Source: Serripes groenlandicus (taxonomy: Eukaryota; Mollusca; Bivalvia; Cardiida; Cardiidae). Taken from it: 64,000 nt of DNA. Made by a program: the position numbers and the translations under genes. The DNA lies in the NCBI GenBank assembly GCA_031761405.1, contig JASEVX010000005.1, forward strand, positions 2,554,571 to 2,618,570, written 5' to 3'. The notes under the pieces were generated by a model that was given only the letters and a program-made list of their open reading frames with translations, had not been told where the DNA came from and did not search any database. Below, piece after piece: positions 46,559-58,346 of the stretch (positions are counted from its first letter, which is position 1; each line of letters starts with the position of its first letter).

Positions 46559-49500
46559 GTGACAATTCCAAGAATATGCTCAGTACTTAAAACACTTATA
46601 ACAAATGTGTCTCTTGTATTTTTGCTCATTTTGTCTGGAGATATACATCCGCATCCTGGTCCATTAAAAGAGTCCAACGAGTCTGCTAATGTAAGTTTCT
46701 CCTCTCAAGAGCAGATACCCTCGCCTGTTTTATCCAAACATTTTTCCATAGTCCACTATAACGTTCAAAGTATAGCTACCAAAATCGATCTAATCGGTCC
46801 GGAACTCTATGAATTTGATATTTTATGTTTCACTGAGACATGGCTAAGCGACTCCGTAGATTCAAATGATCTAGAAATTGGGTCATTTCATTCACCAGTT
46901 CGGAAAGACCGACAAGGCGATAGTCACGGTGGAGTCATGGTCTATATTAAAGATACTTTACATTTTAAACGTAGGTTTGATCTTGAAATTAATAATCTTG
47001 AATGTATATGGATTGAAATAATTGTTAGTAAGTCTACAAATATACTACTAGGCGTTTTTTATAGACCACCGAATTCAGATTCCACTACATACAGTTTAAT
47101 ACAAGATTCTATATCGCTCGCTCGAGATACTAATTTAAAAAACATTATTATTACTGGAGATTTTAATTACAATTTACTAAACCCTATGTCTGCTCGTAAA
47201 ATTGAATCGATATGTCAACAATTTGCCTTGACACAAATGATTGAAGAGCCAACACATTTTACAGAAAATAGTTCTTCGATTATAGATCTGATCCGTGTGT
47301 CCTCCTCCAATGATATCCTTACATCAGGTGTTAGTGAGCCCTTTCTTAATCAGCAGCAACGAGTTCACTGCCCGGTTTATGTAGTCTTTAAACACCATTC
47401 GTATAAGCGGAAATCATTTAAACGTAGGGTGTGGAAATATGACCAAGCTAATTTCGGAAGTTTTCGCGCTGATATTAGAAATTTTAACTGGGAAGAACTT
47501 GAAATGAATAACATTCATGATCATGCATCTAAATTTTCAAATTGCTTGTTCAAGATAGCAAATCGAAACATTCCAAACAAAGTTGTAGTTGTAAACCCTG
47601 ACGACATCCCTTGGATACATAGTGGTATTAAACATAAAATCAAACAAAGAAAACGCGCATACAAAAAAGCAAAGATAACTAAGTATGATCATGATTGGTA
47701 TTCTTTCAAACAATTAAGAAATGAGATAGTCTCTGACCTACGTGAAGCTAAAGCAAATTATTTTAAAAACCTTGCAAGAAAATTAAAAGATAAGCAAAAC
47801 AAGCAAATTCAGAGAATTCTGGTCCCCCGCCAGGGTCAAGGTCACAAGGTCAAAAAAATTGGTATTGATGGAAAGGGGTTGTCACAAGGAATACACATGT
47901 GAAATATGAAAGCAGTACCTATTACGGTTCAGAAGTTATGACCAAGGTTAAAGTTTTTGTGACAGCGTGACTGACGGACGGACTGACGGACTGACGGACG
48001 GACTGACTGACGAATGAGAAATAATAGTCCCCACGCTTTCGCTAAAGCGGGGGACAATAACCTTAGTCAAAATGATTGGTGGAAAACACTGAAAAAGTTT
48101 ATATCAAAAACCAATAAACAAAACATTCCACCACTTTATAATGAGGAATTAAATAGATTATCAAATAATGATATGGAAAAGGCTAATGTATTAAATGATT
48201 ATTTTAGATCACAAAACTGTTTAAATGATCTCGGCAAGAATGTGCCAGAACTACTTATCCCTGACAAAGTAATCGACTCTATAGTTTTAACAACCCCAGA
48301 AGTAGTTGATATTCTCAAAAATGTGCCAATTGGGAAAGCATCTGGTCCAGATGGTATAAGTAATACAATGTTGCGTGAGGCTTCTATCGAACTTTCTGGG
48401 CCATTATGTGCACTTTTCAATAAGTCTCTATCTTGTAAAATTGTGCCAGACTGTTGGAAGGAGGCGCACGTAACCGCTGTTTTTAAAATTGGTGATAATA
48501 CTAAACCTAACAATTATAGACCTATCTCACTTCTCAATACCATTGAAAAGGTGTTTGAACGCCTAATCTTTAAACATGTTTTTAACCATCTCCAAGATAT
48601 ACACTTTCTCACTAGCGCACATTCAGGTTTTGTTCCAGGTGATTCCACAGTAAACCAACTGACCGTATGATACTTTTTGTAAAGCTCTGGACGATGGTTT
48701 GGAGGTCCGAACTGTATTTTTCGATATAAGTAAAGCGTTTGATAAGGTGTGGCATAAGGGACTTCTCCATAAGCTTCAAAGCGCTGGTATTACAGAATCA
48801 CTCTACTCTTGGTTCAAAAGTTATTTATCTAACCGTAGGCAACGTGTTGTACTTCCTGGAGTCGAATCGGACTGGGCAGCTATTGATTCTGGGGTACCCC
48901 AAGGTTCGATACTTGGTCCTCTTCTGTTTTTAATCTTTATAAATGATATTACATCGGAAATAAACAGCAGTATCCGTCTTTTTGCTGATGATACTAGTCT
49001 GTATGTTATAGTACAAAATCCGCAAGTAGCAACTTCCAATCTATTGACTGATATAGTTAAAATATCCGATTGGGCTGATACATTTTTAATGATATTAATT
49101 TTAATCCCTCCAAATCTGAAACTCTTCTCTTCTCGCGCAAACTTAACAGAAATGCACACGATCCCTTATATATGCGTACCCAGCCAATAAAAGAAGTTAA
49201 TATACATAAACATCTAGGTCTTAATTTTGCTTCTGATTGCACGTGGCACGAACATATTGATTATGTAGCGGCTAAAGCTTGGAAAAGAATCAACATAATG
49301 AGAAAATTAAAATTTGTTTTGGATAGAAACTCCCTTGAAATTATTTACTTTTCTTTCATAAGACCTATTTTGGAATATGCAGATGTTGTTTGGGATAACT
49401 GTAATCAAAACGATAAGGATAGATTAGAAAAGATACAACATGAAGGAGCAAGAATTGTTTCCGGAGCTACTAAACTTATTTCAATTTGTGATCTTTACAA

Positions 49501-50140
49501 TGAAGTGAGGTGGGAATCTTTAGAAAATAGAAGAACTAAACACAAGTTGATCATGTTGTATAAAATGAAAAACAATCTAACTCCAGCATATTTATCTAAT
49601 AAAGTCCCAACTATGGTAGGTCAAAATTCTCAATATTCCTTAAGAAACTCTGATGACTTACAAACAATCCACTCTAGAACAACACTATACTATAATTCGT
49701 TTCTTCCATCATCAATAAGAGAATGGAATACATTGTCTCCCGAAATACAAAATGCTGAATCAGTAAGATCTTTTAAACTATTATTAAATAAAGAAAATAG
49801 GAAACCACCTCTATATTATTACCTTGGGGATAGGTATTCTCAGGTATTACATACCCGATTAAGAACACAATGTAGTGGACTCAACCATCATCTTTTTCTC
49901 AGGAATATTGTTGATTCTCCCCTTTGTGCATGTGGACAAATTGAAAATACATTACATTACCTACTTGAATGTCCCCGCTATAACGATAGGAGACATGGCA
50001 TGCTAAGAGAACTTCCTCAAAACATTAGGCTTGATACGTTGTTATACGGAAATCCAAACTCACCAATCGAAGAAAATAATGCTATTTTTGAATCAGTCCA
50101 ACAATTTATAATCGGAACCAAAAGGTTTAGCTCACGATAA
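46559..50140 (+). pseudogene. LINE ORF2: endonuclease and reverse transcriptase, with one insertion and two frameshifts
   Basis: The N-terminus has a 2A-like tail, LILSGDIHPHPGP. The endonuclease follows with HYNVQSIATK, FTETWL, GGVMVYI, GVFYRPPNSD, TGDFNYN and HCPVYVVF. An inserted element (47820-48055) separates it from the RT. RT blocks: GKASGPDGISN, NNYRPISLLNTIEKVFERLI; a frameshift near 48668; then FFDISKAFDKVWH, GVPQGSILGPLLFLIFINDI and FADDTSLYV; another frameshift near 49090; then HKHLGLNFASDCTWHEHI and a C-terminal CACGQIENTLHYLLECPRY motif. The N-terminal layout and HCPV endonuclease end are like L2/CR1-group elements. Confidence 0.9.
47820..48055. mobile_element. Short repeat inserted in LINE ORF2
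   Basis: Left end GGTCCCCCGC and right end GCGGGGGACA are inverted. The right end also forms a hairpin, CCCCACGCTTTCGCTAAAGC. Inside lies a GACTGACGGACGGACTGACG repeat. The LINE protein resumes with NNLSQNDWWKTLKKF right after it, which fixes the boundaries within a few bases. Confidence 0.8.
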
Positions 50141-50562
50141 TTCACCCTTTTCCTTAATTGCTTTTTTGTTAACTTGCAACTTTTTAAGTATCTTTTTATG
50201 TTATATTTTATTCGGTATGGATAATCGACATATATACATTAACTAGCCTCCCATACGCGCACCACCCTCCTTTGTCTATTTCTGCTCTCTTTACATCTAT
50301 CTCTTTCTTCCTCTTTCTCCTTCCTTGCTCTCTCTCTCCACTCTCTTTTATGTATCTGTTTCTTGTATTATAAATTACAAAGCTTAAGTAAGCTGATATT
50401 TTCTGCACATGTTAAATATTCACCGTGCTTCCTGTAAATTAATCTTTATTGGAGAGGACCTTCAATAAGCTATGAGCTTTCGGTCCAATCCATTTCTTCA
50501 TTGTATATTTCTTGATGTAACCTACTATGTAAAAAAATATGAGAATTAAATATGTTTAAACT
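50141..50562 (+). other. LINE 3' UTR
   Basis: Follows the ORF2 stop, contains a C/T-rich stretch (50265-50345) and ends TATGTTTAAACT directly before the duplicated target. No poly-A or simple-repeat tail is evident. Confidence 0.7.
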
Positions 50563-50714
50563 AAACAGTGCATAGCCAGAACCTGCTGCGCAGATAATAA
50601 GGATGATTTAAATTTACAATGGACATTACGTTTAGTTGTTAGTTTATCTGTAGCACCTCTAATATTTGTCTTTTTTTTGGGATAAGTGTAAAGTATAGCA
50701 TCACCTTTATTTAC

Positions 50715-50785
50715 AGATACAAATATATCTACGGGAAGTATAACCTCATCTAGCTCCACGTTCACCGACTGGGTATCCTCGTTAG
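50715..50785 (-). pseudogene. Receptor-phosphatase-like juxtamembrane exon (copy B)
   Basis: Inverted paralogue of 28546-28616: same acceptor TCTACAG, same 71-nt length, same GTAAAT donor. Reads NEDTQSVNVELDEVILPVDI. Antisense to the FTP-EGF gene and without flanking exons of its own, so likely an orphan. Assignment to a receptor phosphatase is by resemblance only. Confidence 0.4.
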
Positions 50786-50890
50786 CTGTAGACGGGTTGA
50801 TATCAACAAGAACTCATTTGACACATGTTGTCTCAGATATTTCTGAACAATCTTAACCTACTCCAGATCTTTGTGCATGTTGACATACAT

Positions 50891-51750
50891 TATTGTCTCG
50901 CCCACGATAGTGGAGTGAGACATAGCAGTCACTTTTCGGCGACGGCGACGGCGGCCGCTTTTACAAATAGCTATATCTCGGCAACCCCTCCTTGAATTTT
51001 TCTGAAACTTTGTTAGCCGTATTGTTTGGTCATGGGACATCTGTCTATATCAAAATATCCAGGGTCAATGTCATAATTGTGCAGAACTTTACCTTTGTTA
51101 GGTAACTTAACCTTAAAACTTAACCTTTCTTATATCTCAGCAACCTCTGCTTGAATTTTTCTGAAACCTTGTCAGATGTATTATTTGGTCATGGAACATC
51201 TGTCAACGTCAAAATGTTCAGGGTCAAGGTCATAATTGTGCAGAACTTGACCTTTGTAAGGTAACTTAACCAAAAAATAACTTAACCTTTCTTATATCTC
51301 AGCAACCTCTGCTTGAATTTTTCTGAAACTTTGTCAGATGTATTGTTTGGTCATGGGACATCTGTCAACGTCAACACTTTCATGGTCAAGGTCATAATTG
51401 TGCAGAACTTGACCTTTGTTAGGTAACTTAACCTCAAAACTTAACCTTTCTTATATCTCAGCAACCTCTGCTTGAATTTCTTTCTGAAACTTTGTCAGAT
51501 GTATTGTTTGGTCATGGGACATCTGCCAACGTCAAAATTTTCAGAGTCGATGTAAAATTGTGCAGAACTTGACCTTTGTTAAGTAATAATATATTAAGAT
51601 ATATACACATGTAGTGAGTTTATTATTTATCATGACATGTTGATAACAATGCATTGACAGACACTTACTTTTTCACATTTTATCAACTTTACTTTCTTTT
51701 TGCATAATGATACCATTTAATATCTGATTTTCTTAGAAGGGCGAGACACC
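50891..51750. mobile_element. Element with short inverted ends holding a ~160-bp tandem array
   Basis: TGTCTCGCCC at the left and GGGCGAGACA at the right are a perfect 10-bp inverted pair. Inside, TATATCTC marks units at 50972, 51131, 51293 and 51452 (spacing 159-162). Each carries TGCTTGAATTTTTCTGAAA, TTGGTCATGGGACATCTGT and AATTGTGCAGAACTTGACCT. Arrays inside non-autonomous elements are common in bivalves; class not determined. Confidence 0.7.
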
Positions 51751-51916
51751 CTCAGCCCGAGGTCAAGCATGTGATGAAAAGACGTCACAATAATCCACAT
51801 CTTTGGATAAGGTTCAGGATCAGGTCAAGTTTGTGGAAGCGCATAATCGAATTAAAAAGATGTTTAGTCGTGTTATGATGTCACTTATTGTAAATCTAAT
51901 ATATATTACTAATCAG

Positions 51917-52096
51917 AGTCATATGAAGGCATGAAGATACAATTAGACGGCGTAGATATAGATACAGTACCAAACGGACAATTCATTAACTACTATGAAC
52001 TATTTCCTGCACCAGAGAAGATTGGACGACACGTCAAGTTTATACTTGATGGATCGAAAAGATTACTTGTTATATGCGAAGTGGTTATATATGGAG
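51917..52096 (+). CDS. FTP domain 2, second-half exon; its partner is missing
   Basis: ACTAATCAG acceptor, GTAGGT donor, 180 nt, phase 1 at both ends. Reads SYEGMKIQLDGVDIDTV, YYELFPAPEKIGRHVKFIL and LLVICEVVIYGG, the closing half of an FTP domain. No first-half exon with an A-V-D-G signature lies between 41364 and this exon on either strand as far as I can see. If spliced in, it would add a half-domain; if skipped, the frame is kept because all phases are equal. Confidence 0.85.
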
Positions 52097-53459
52097 GTAG
52101 GTATAAATCTTACTGTCCTATCACTCTAGAACTCAGATATGCTGTTTTTATATTTAAAATGGACATGTTGTCTTACCTTATTTTAAGATGATACCGCTTG
52201 TCTAAAACACAAATCGAACAATTTATCAATTCATAATTCATGTTAAGAACCTCTATATGATAAAATACTGACTCCGTGCACACACAACCAGCAACATTGC
52301 TCGCGCATTATTTGCAGACACGAACCAGTAGATGACACTCCATCGATAATTTACATTCAATTGTTCATTTGATAGAGAATTCACTGATCTAATTGAAGAG
52401 GACCGCGTGAAACCTCTTTAAGTGCTAGCTCAAGTAATATTCAACCAATACAATTTATCTTTTTAAATTGTTTAATTAAGTAATTTGAATTTATTATACA
52501 AACTACTCCTAGAACTTATTTTCCATGTATACACTGTATCATACGGATATTCCAATTTTTAGCTCGACTATTCGAAGAATATGAGAGCTTTATAACTCGC
52601 CCCGGCGTCAGCGGCTGGTTAAAGTTTTAGGGAAAATTGGCATTTTCATTCATAAGTATTTGTGCTAGGGCTTTCATATTTGGAATATAGTTACATCTTA
52701 TACCTTTCTTCACATTGAATGCTGAAGACGCTGAGTTTGACATTCTTTTTCGGGTAAAAAACATGATTTTTGTTGATTTTAAGAATTTGAGATAAATTCA
52801 TAATGTTTGGTTACATTCCTTTCTAATTGTGACCATTCATTTATCAAATATAATTCTTCAACATATCAAACAGGTTTTGGTGTCAAACATTTGGAAAACC
52901 TTTTTTTTAAGGTTCTGCTATCTTTGGATTCAGCCAGTTTTAACATTTGCTTTTAGCTCAACGTTAAAGTTTCGTTTTTAGCTCGAATATTCGAAAAAAA
53001 ATGTGGACTTTACTACTCGCCCCGGTGTCGGTGTCCGGTTCATGTTTTAGGGCAAGCTGGCATTTTCATATATAACTCCAATACCCTTCATTCAAATCAC
53101 TTCATACTTCACACATTTGTTAAGGACCATCACACAATTAAATTACATAATTCCATTGTATCCTAAATATGGAGTTATGGCCCTTGATTGACTTAGGAAG
53201 TTTGATTTTTTAAATTATATACATGTATATTTAAATGTATGTATCTCTATTCAGTTGCTTTTACATATAGAGTAAACACGATTCAATAGTACTTAAGTGC
53301 AATATAATGGGGTATCTCTAATCAGTTGCTTTAACATATAGAGTATACATGATTTAATAGCAATAAGTGCAATATAATGAAATAGTGCTTTATGTGAATA
53401 AGCGGCATATAGTCGAGCGCGCTGTCCTTCGACAGCTCTTGTTGTTGATATAATGACAG
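52097..53459. other. Intron with a two-copy repeat
   Basis: TTTTTAGCTCGACTATTCGAA (52557) and TTTTTAGCTCGAATATTCGAA (52977), each followed by ACTCGCCCCGG and GTTTTAGGG, mark two diverged copies about 420 bp apart. No exon. Near 53290-53390 a GGTATCTCTAATCAGTTGCT segment is also repeated. Confidence 0.55.
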
Positions 53460-53684
53460 AACGAGTAATCTCTATCGGGAAGCAATCATCAATCAGCACG
53501 CAGTATACTGACTGGGAGGCTAGCAGAGCAGTGGATGGAGACTATCGGAGCCTACCTTATCAGTTTAACTGTTGTACAGCCACGAAATACCAAAAAGACC
53601 CTTATCTACGAGTAAACCTTGGAAATGTCCATAGAGTAACACGGATTTCTATAAACGCGAGAACGGATAACGAATATTATGGGC
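53460..53684 (+). CDS. FTP domain 3, first-half exon
   Basis: AATGACAG acceptor, GTAAGT donor, 225 nt, phase 1 at both ends. Reads VISIGKQSSISTQYTDWEAS, RAVDGDYRS, NCCTATKYQKDPYLRVNLGN and ISINARTDNEYYG. It has the same A-V-D-G, D-P-x-L-x-V-x-L-G and R-T-D-x-E positions as domain 1. Completed by 59642-59830. Confidence 0.9.
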
Positions 53685-54041
53685 GTAAGTAAAGAAGCTT
53701 ATATATATTTTTTTTAATTATTGCAATAACTCTGTCTGATATATACTGATCCAAACAAGTAACGATACATACTTAGATCATTTGTAAAATCTTAAAGCTT
53801 AAACTTGTGTTATATGTAATGTGATTACATGATTGCTTAAACGTATGACTGTTTTCATAGACCATTATCGATTATTGTAGAATATCGTGTTACTGGCAAT
53901 AGGATTTTTACGTTTTGCACGCACTGCACGGGAAACCCATGATGATGAACATGTATCGACATAAAAATATACGCATTTCACAGATATTGTACCTGTATTG
54001 TGAAAACATAGGCAAAATTCAATATTTCTCTGCTGTAATTA

Positions 54042-54957
54042 TGCCGAGACTGAATGCAAATCAACGCCTTATAGCCATTGGTATGCTACAAGCAAACTTA
54101 CGTCACGCTGACGTCGCTGCTCACTTTGGAGTGTCTAGGTTGACTATAACCCGACTTTTAGGCCGTTATCGTGCCTTTGGTTCTGTTAATGAGCGTCCCC
54201 GTTCTGGTAGGCCCCATGAAACGACTCCTGCACAGGACCGTCACATAAGGACGTCACACTTACGTGACCGGTTTCTTCCATCTACTGTTACTGCTGCTGT
54301 AACACATGGTCGTACACACAACATAATTCACCGCGTCTTGAGACGTCAGTGGGCCACTGGATACTTGAATTGGACAAGAAATCAATGGAATACGGTAATG
54401 TTCACTGATGAGTCGCGTTTTTGTTTGAGGCGAGGAGATGGACGTGCTAGAGTATACCGTAGGGTCGGTGAACGTTATGTGTGAACGAGGTGGACCGTTA
54501 CGGTGGTGGAAGTATCATGGTTTGGGACGGAATATCCTACCAGAATCGCACTCCATTGGTTATTGTGCGTGGGAATCTAACGGGACAACGTTATCGAGAC
54601 GAAATTTTAACACCAGTTGTCGTACCATTTCTTAACGCTAACGTGAACGTCACGTTGTTCCAGCAAGACAATGCTAGGTGCCATACAGCACATGTATGCC
54701 GCAATTTTCTTACCCAACAAAACATTAATGTTCTAGATTGGCCTGCTTGTTCACCAGATTTGTCCCCAATAGAACATCTTTGGGATGCCCTGCACCGTCG
54801 GATTAGACGTCGCAATCCCCAAACATTAGCGGAGTTGGAGTTTTTTAATTCAAGAATAGAATGCCATTCGACAGCGAGATATTCAAGCACTTTTCAATTA
54901 TATGCGTAGACGATGCACTGCTGTAATGAATGCACAGGGAGGTCACATATTTTTATA
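54042..54957 (+). pseudogene. Tc1-type transposase relic in an intron
   Basis: Starts MPRLNANQRLIAIGMLQ with a helix-turn-helix (ADVAAHFGVSRLTITRLLGR). About 40 residues between the HTH region and the catalytic domain are missing (HRVLRRQW to NWTRNQW). TDESRF and, after a frameshift near 54480, QQDNARCH and SPDLSPIEHLWD provide the DD34E triad spacing. A further shift near 54885 precedes the terminal MRRRCTAVMNAQGG. Terminal inverted repeats were not identified. Confidence 0.85.
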
Positions 54958-55300
54958 GGAAAAAGTGTTGCAATAGGAGAAATTACACATGAAGAGCAAT
55001 TATTCGAAGTTTCTTTTTTGTTTTAAATAACATATGTGGGAAAGGGTTAAATACAGTTGAAAACATTGTGGCCAAAAGAGACATTGGCAAATATGTTTTT
55101 TAAAAATTTATACCAATCATTCTTTTACATCTTTTTTGGGACAGCTACCAATTCAACAAACTTACTTGTTCAGATTTGAGTTAAAAAATGAATATAATTT
55201 TCATACTAGAGAAATATTTAAGATCTTTGATTTTTTGTTATGTTTTCAAAAGTCGTTTGTTGTGTCAAAATACATCTGCAGGTGGGAAAGGGTAACAATT
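54958..55300. mobile_element. Fragments of the TTAA-flanked MITE
   Basis: GTGGGAAAGGGTTAA at about 55035-55049 and AGTCGTTTGTTGTGTC ... GTGGGAAAGGGTAAC at about 55249-55294 are two right-end copies; the first follows a decayed internal palindrome (GAGAAATTACACATGAAGAG). Confidence 0.5.
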
Positions 55301-56640
55301 AAATTTGCTTAACATGAGGATACCTAGTACCCAATTCTCTGGTGCAATATAAACTGCTGCTAAATAAATATCATTTTCTAATCCGAAAAAACACTTTTCG
55401 AGTTTTAACCAGATAATACAGTCTATATGGTTTTTTACCACTTTGACATCCTTTCTTATACATAAATTATTAATCCACAGCTTGATCTTTTTGCTCGTCT
55501 GTGTTGGAATTTTCGAAATGAGTGTATAGGATTTGAATATCCTTTTATGTCGATAGTTGAGTGTTTGTTAGTCCATGTTTCATTTAAACAAATTATATCA
55601 TATTTTGAAATTAATCCCAAAAAATTATTATCTGACGTTTTAATAGATGTTAAACCTTCGATGTTCCATGATAAACAGTGTAACACGCTCTCACACGGAT
55701 CCTAGCTGTTTTCCACATACAGATTCTTGTCAATGTACAGTTTGTCCACTACAAGAAAAGCCTCCTTGCCCTTCTCACGTGCCGATTTCATTATCGGTAC
55801 GAGTTTCCGACGTGTGTCCATAATTTCCTTCGGATATTGTTCCGAAATACCGTAGTTCGTACCTTTCAACTGTTTTGAATTTGTTCTCACTTTCTCTCTG
55901 TCAGGAAAATATGCAAATGTTGCCACAATAGGTCGGGTTTTGTCCTTCACGTATCCACCAACTCTGTGTACTCTGTGCAGTTTTATGTCCGTAGACGCAT
56001 TCTCTATCTTAATTTTCTGCTCAATAAAATCTAAAATGGTCTTTCACGGTTCTCATCCTTCTCTTCTGGTATTTGATAGAACATGAGGTTATCTCGCATA
56101 CTACGACATTTCAAGTCCGTTATTTCTTCCCTCATTTTTCTTTCCCTCTGACCATAGTCTTTTTCATATGTTTTCACTTTTGTTATTAATGTGTTCATTT
56201 CTTTCTGGCCACTCGATATGTCATTTAAAAATGTGCTATCAACTACCTTTCTTGTTTCAAGTGATTTCATTTTAACTTCAAAATCTTTCATTTTTTGTTC
56301 CATTGTGTCCATACGGCTAGAAATGCTCTTGATATGTGTCTGTATTTGTTCTAACTGTGACAGTTTGTTATCCATAGAGCCAAGTCTTTGAATAATGGTT
56401 AAAAATAATCAGGGCTCGGATTTACGGATGGTGTAGATGGAGTTGGACACTGTTGTTGGTAGGTTGATGGTAACACTGGAGATCCCGAGTTTAGCATCAT
56501 TAAATAAGGTTTATTGTTACCGTTATTATTGTATATCGGTGAGTGGCCAATCACTGGTTGTGAGAAAGACTGACCTGTCTGTTGATTGTTTGTGGATTGA
56601 CCGGGTTAACAACACCAGTTAATAGGTCATAAAACTAATT
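55300..56640 (-). pseudogene. 5' part of an L1-like LINE, minus strand
   Basis: The ORF1 remnant (56031-56375 and 55702-55950) has a coiled coil (RMDTMEQKMKDFEVKMKSLE), LKCRSMRDNLMFYQIPEE and, further on, ARPIVATF-like TRPIVATFAYFPDREKV. ORF2 starts at 55686 with HCLSWNIEGLTSIKTSD, ICLNETWTNKHSTIDIKGY and, after breaks, DIYLAAVYIAPENW. It stops inside the endonuclease. Located in the intron before the last FTP exon, antisense to the gene. Confidence 0.8.
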
Positions 56641-57077
56641 CGTCCAATAAACTTGATTAAACGTATAAAAAAACCTCCTATCACACAGTAACTTGGCCAT
56701 TCACATTGTCAAAGCTATACACAAAGAAAAAAAAATGATAGCCTGATACAGATTAAACCTAATTTAAAAAAAAAAGTTAAAACGAGGAATCCCCAAATAT
56801 ATAGAATTGCCAGAAAGCATTTGTTAAACTAAACTGAAATATTGTGAGAAATGGAGACTTTGCTCATTATGTCTCTTAAGCTGTACAAAAATGCAATTTG
56901 GTGAAATTATCTCTGCTATTCAATTTAGAAAAATGCAATTATCTGAGAATCAATTGGGTAAATACCCAGGTTCACTAAACAAATATATATATGCAGCCCT
57001 ATGACCCAACAGAGGTCTGCTGCTCTTGAAGCAGATGTTCTAGAAAGAATGATAGAGCAAGCGTTTAAATACAACCA
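56641..57077. other. Intron sequence, nothing recognised
   Basis: AT-rich with poly-A runs near 56730 and 56765; no exon or repeat ends. Confidence 0.4.
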
Positions 57078-57380
57078 GCCGAGCCCCGGTAGCTCAGTCG
57101 GTAGCGATGCGGGCTGTCAATCCAGGGGTTGTGAGTTCAAATCCTGGCTCGGCAAACTTTCTTTCCGACGATTGACAAAAGTCAATGTGACATGCGTCAT
57201 TCGTCTTCCACCAATGGGCTAAGTCTATGTGGAAAAGCAGCCAGTTGCTTGGGAAGATGGTTGTGTGGAGTACTGGTGTGAGAAAACTAGGAAATGCATG
57301 AATAGGTGAACTGGCCGCCGTGATATAACTGAGAAATTATTAAAAACGGTGTTAAACCCCAATCAATCAATCAATCAATT
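57078..57380 (+). mobile_element. tRNA-derived SINE, best-preserved copy
   Basis: Head: CCCCGGTAGCTCAGTCGGTA and GTGAGTTCAAATCCTGGCTC, close to a tRNA A and B box. Body: GACAAAAGTCAATGTGACAT, GAACTGGCCGCCGTGATAT and AACGGTGTTAAAC. Tail: repeated ATCA. Same family as 20914 and 27353. Confidence 0.9.
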
Positions 57381-58123
57381 AAATACGACCACTAGATTGA
57401 TAGTCCTCTATCATTGTTCACCATTTTCAGGAGTGATTACTACTCAATATGATGAAAAAAAGTATTGCAGTATGTCAAAGCAATAGTCTAGACGTAGTGG
57501 TTTAAGTGAAAAGAGGATAGATATACCAGTAACACATATTTATTTAGACCAAATAATTCATAAATTTTTATCTGTCCACAAATTTTAGCAAAGGTTCATA
57601 CGAAAAAAATTATATTTCTTTACAAAGACAACAGATGGACACGGATACACAATAACTTGCTTACCTTGATCACTTTTAGTCCTTCATATAAAGAAATCCT
57701 GTAAACTCATTGTTCACTTCTTTCCTATCTTGGTGCCAAATTCATAACAGATGATAAAGTGAGCCATCAAACGTCTGTATTATTTGGTCACTGTGTGCTG
57801 TATGGAAATAAATCGGTAAATGAGGTTAAAGTCGCTGTATAAGCGGTGCTCTATGAAAAACAACCGTAGCGTATTTTTTACAAATACATGAAGATAAATA
57901 TCTGTTAATCACCTGCATATTTATACAATTTCGTCCGATTATTCTTATACAAAAATTACAGACTAAAATGTATTTTCTTGGACAAAGCAACTAAAATAAA
58001 TTTGACTATTAAACTTCAAATCAGATTATTGCTTCATTTATTAAAAATCATTCTTTCCCACAGGTTTGTAGACGCATTTATATGCATCTGCAACAGACTA
58101 AAACATCCTATTTGGAAAAGCTG
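57381..58123. other. Intron sequence, nothing recognised
   Basis: No exon, repeat end or tRNA-like head identified. Confidence 0.4.
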
Positions 58124-58345
58124 TTAACCTTATCCCTCATATAGACGCTTTTTGATGCCTTTGCAGCCGACGGCTTTTTGAAAACATTGTGACAAAAGAA
58201 GAAATAGCTCAACACGAGCAATTTCTCCTTTTGACACAATGTTTTCAACTTTTTAGTATATATAAATTTAAGAGATTTTCTATTTTTTGACAAAATATGT
58301 TCAAAGTCGTCTGCTTCAGAATTGTCGTATGAGGGAAAGGGTTAA
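58124..58345. mobile_element. Complete TTAA-flanked MITE, copy in the gene intron
   Basis: TTAACCTTATCCCTCATATA to TATGAGGGAAAGGGTTAA with the internal GAGCAATTTCTCC palindrome arm. Relative to 24000 it is in the opposite orientation (GACAAAATATGTTCAAAGTCG near the right). Confidence 0.85.
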
Positions 58346-58346
58346 G

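Larger units (their letters stand above)
44011..50562 (+). mobile_element. Nearly full-length L2/CR1-type LINE with 10-bp target-site duplication
   Basis: AAACAGTGCA flanks it at 44001-44010 and 50563-50572; the same 10 bases occur once at the matching, uninterrupted site in copy A (about 28758-28767, complement). The element has a 5' UTR with two 172-bp monomers, ORF1, a 1.1-kb inter-ORF region, ORF2 and a 3' UTR. ORF2 carries an inserted element and two frameshifts, so this copy cannot mobilise itself. Confidence 0.92.
40908..50800. repeat. Inverted duplication, copy B, expanded by a mariner and a LINE
   Basis: Reverse-complement partner of 28546-29896. Removing the mariner (41748-43848) and the LINE (44011-50562) brings the flanking pieces into the order seen in copy A. 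It lies within the FTP-EGF gene between exons 41182 and 51917. Confidence 0.85.

Noticed and set aside
57078..57150. A functional tRNA gene
   Set aside because: The tRNA-like head is followed by the SINE body, core and ATCA tail and recurs elsewhere with the same body, so it is a SINE and not a tRNA gene.
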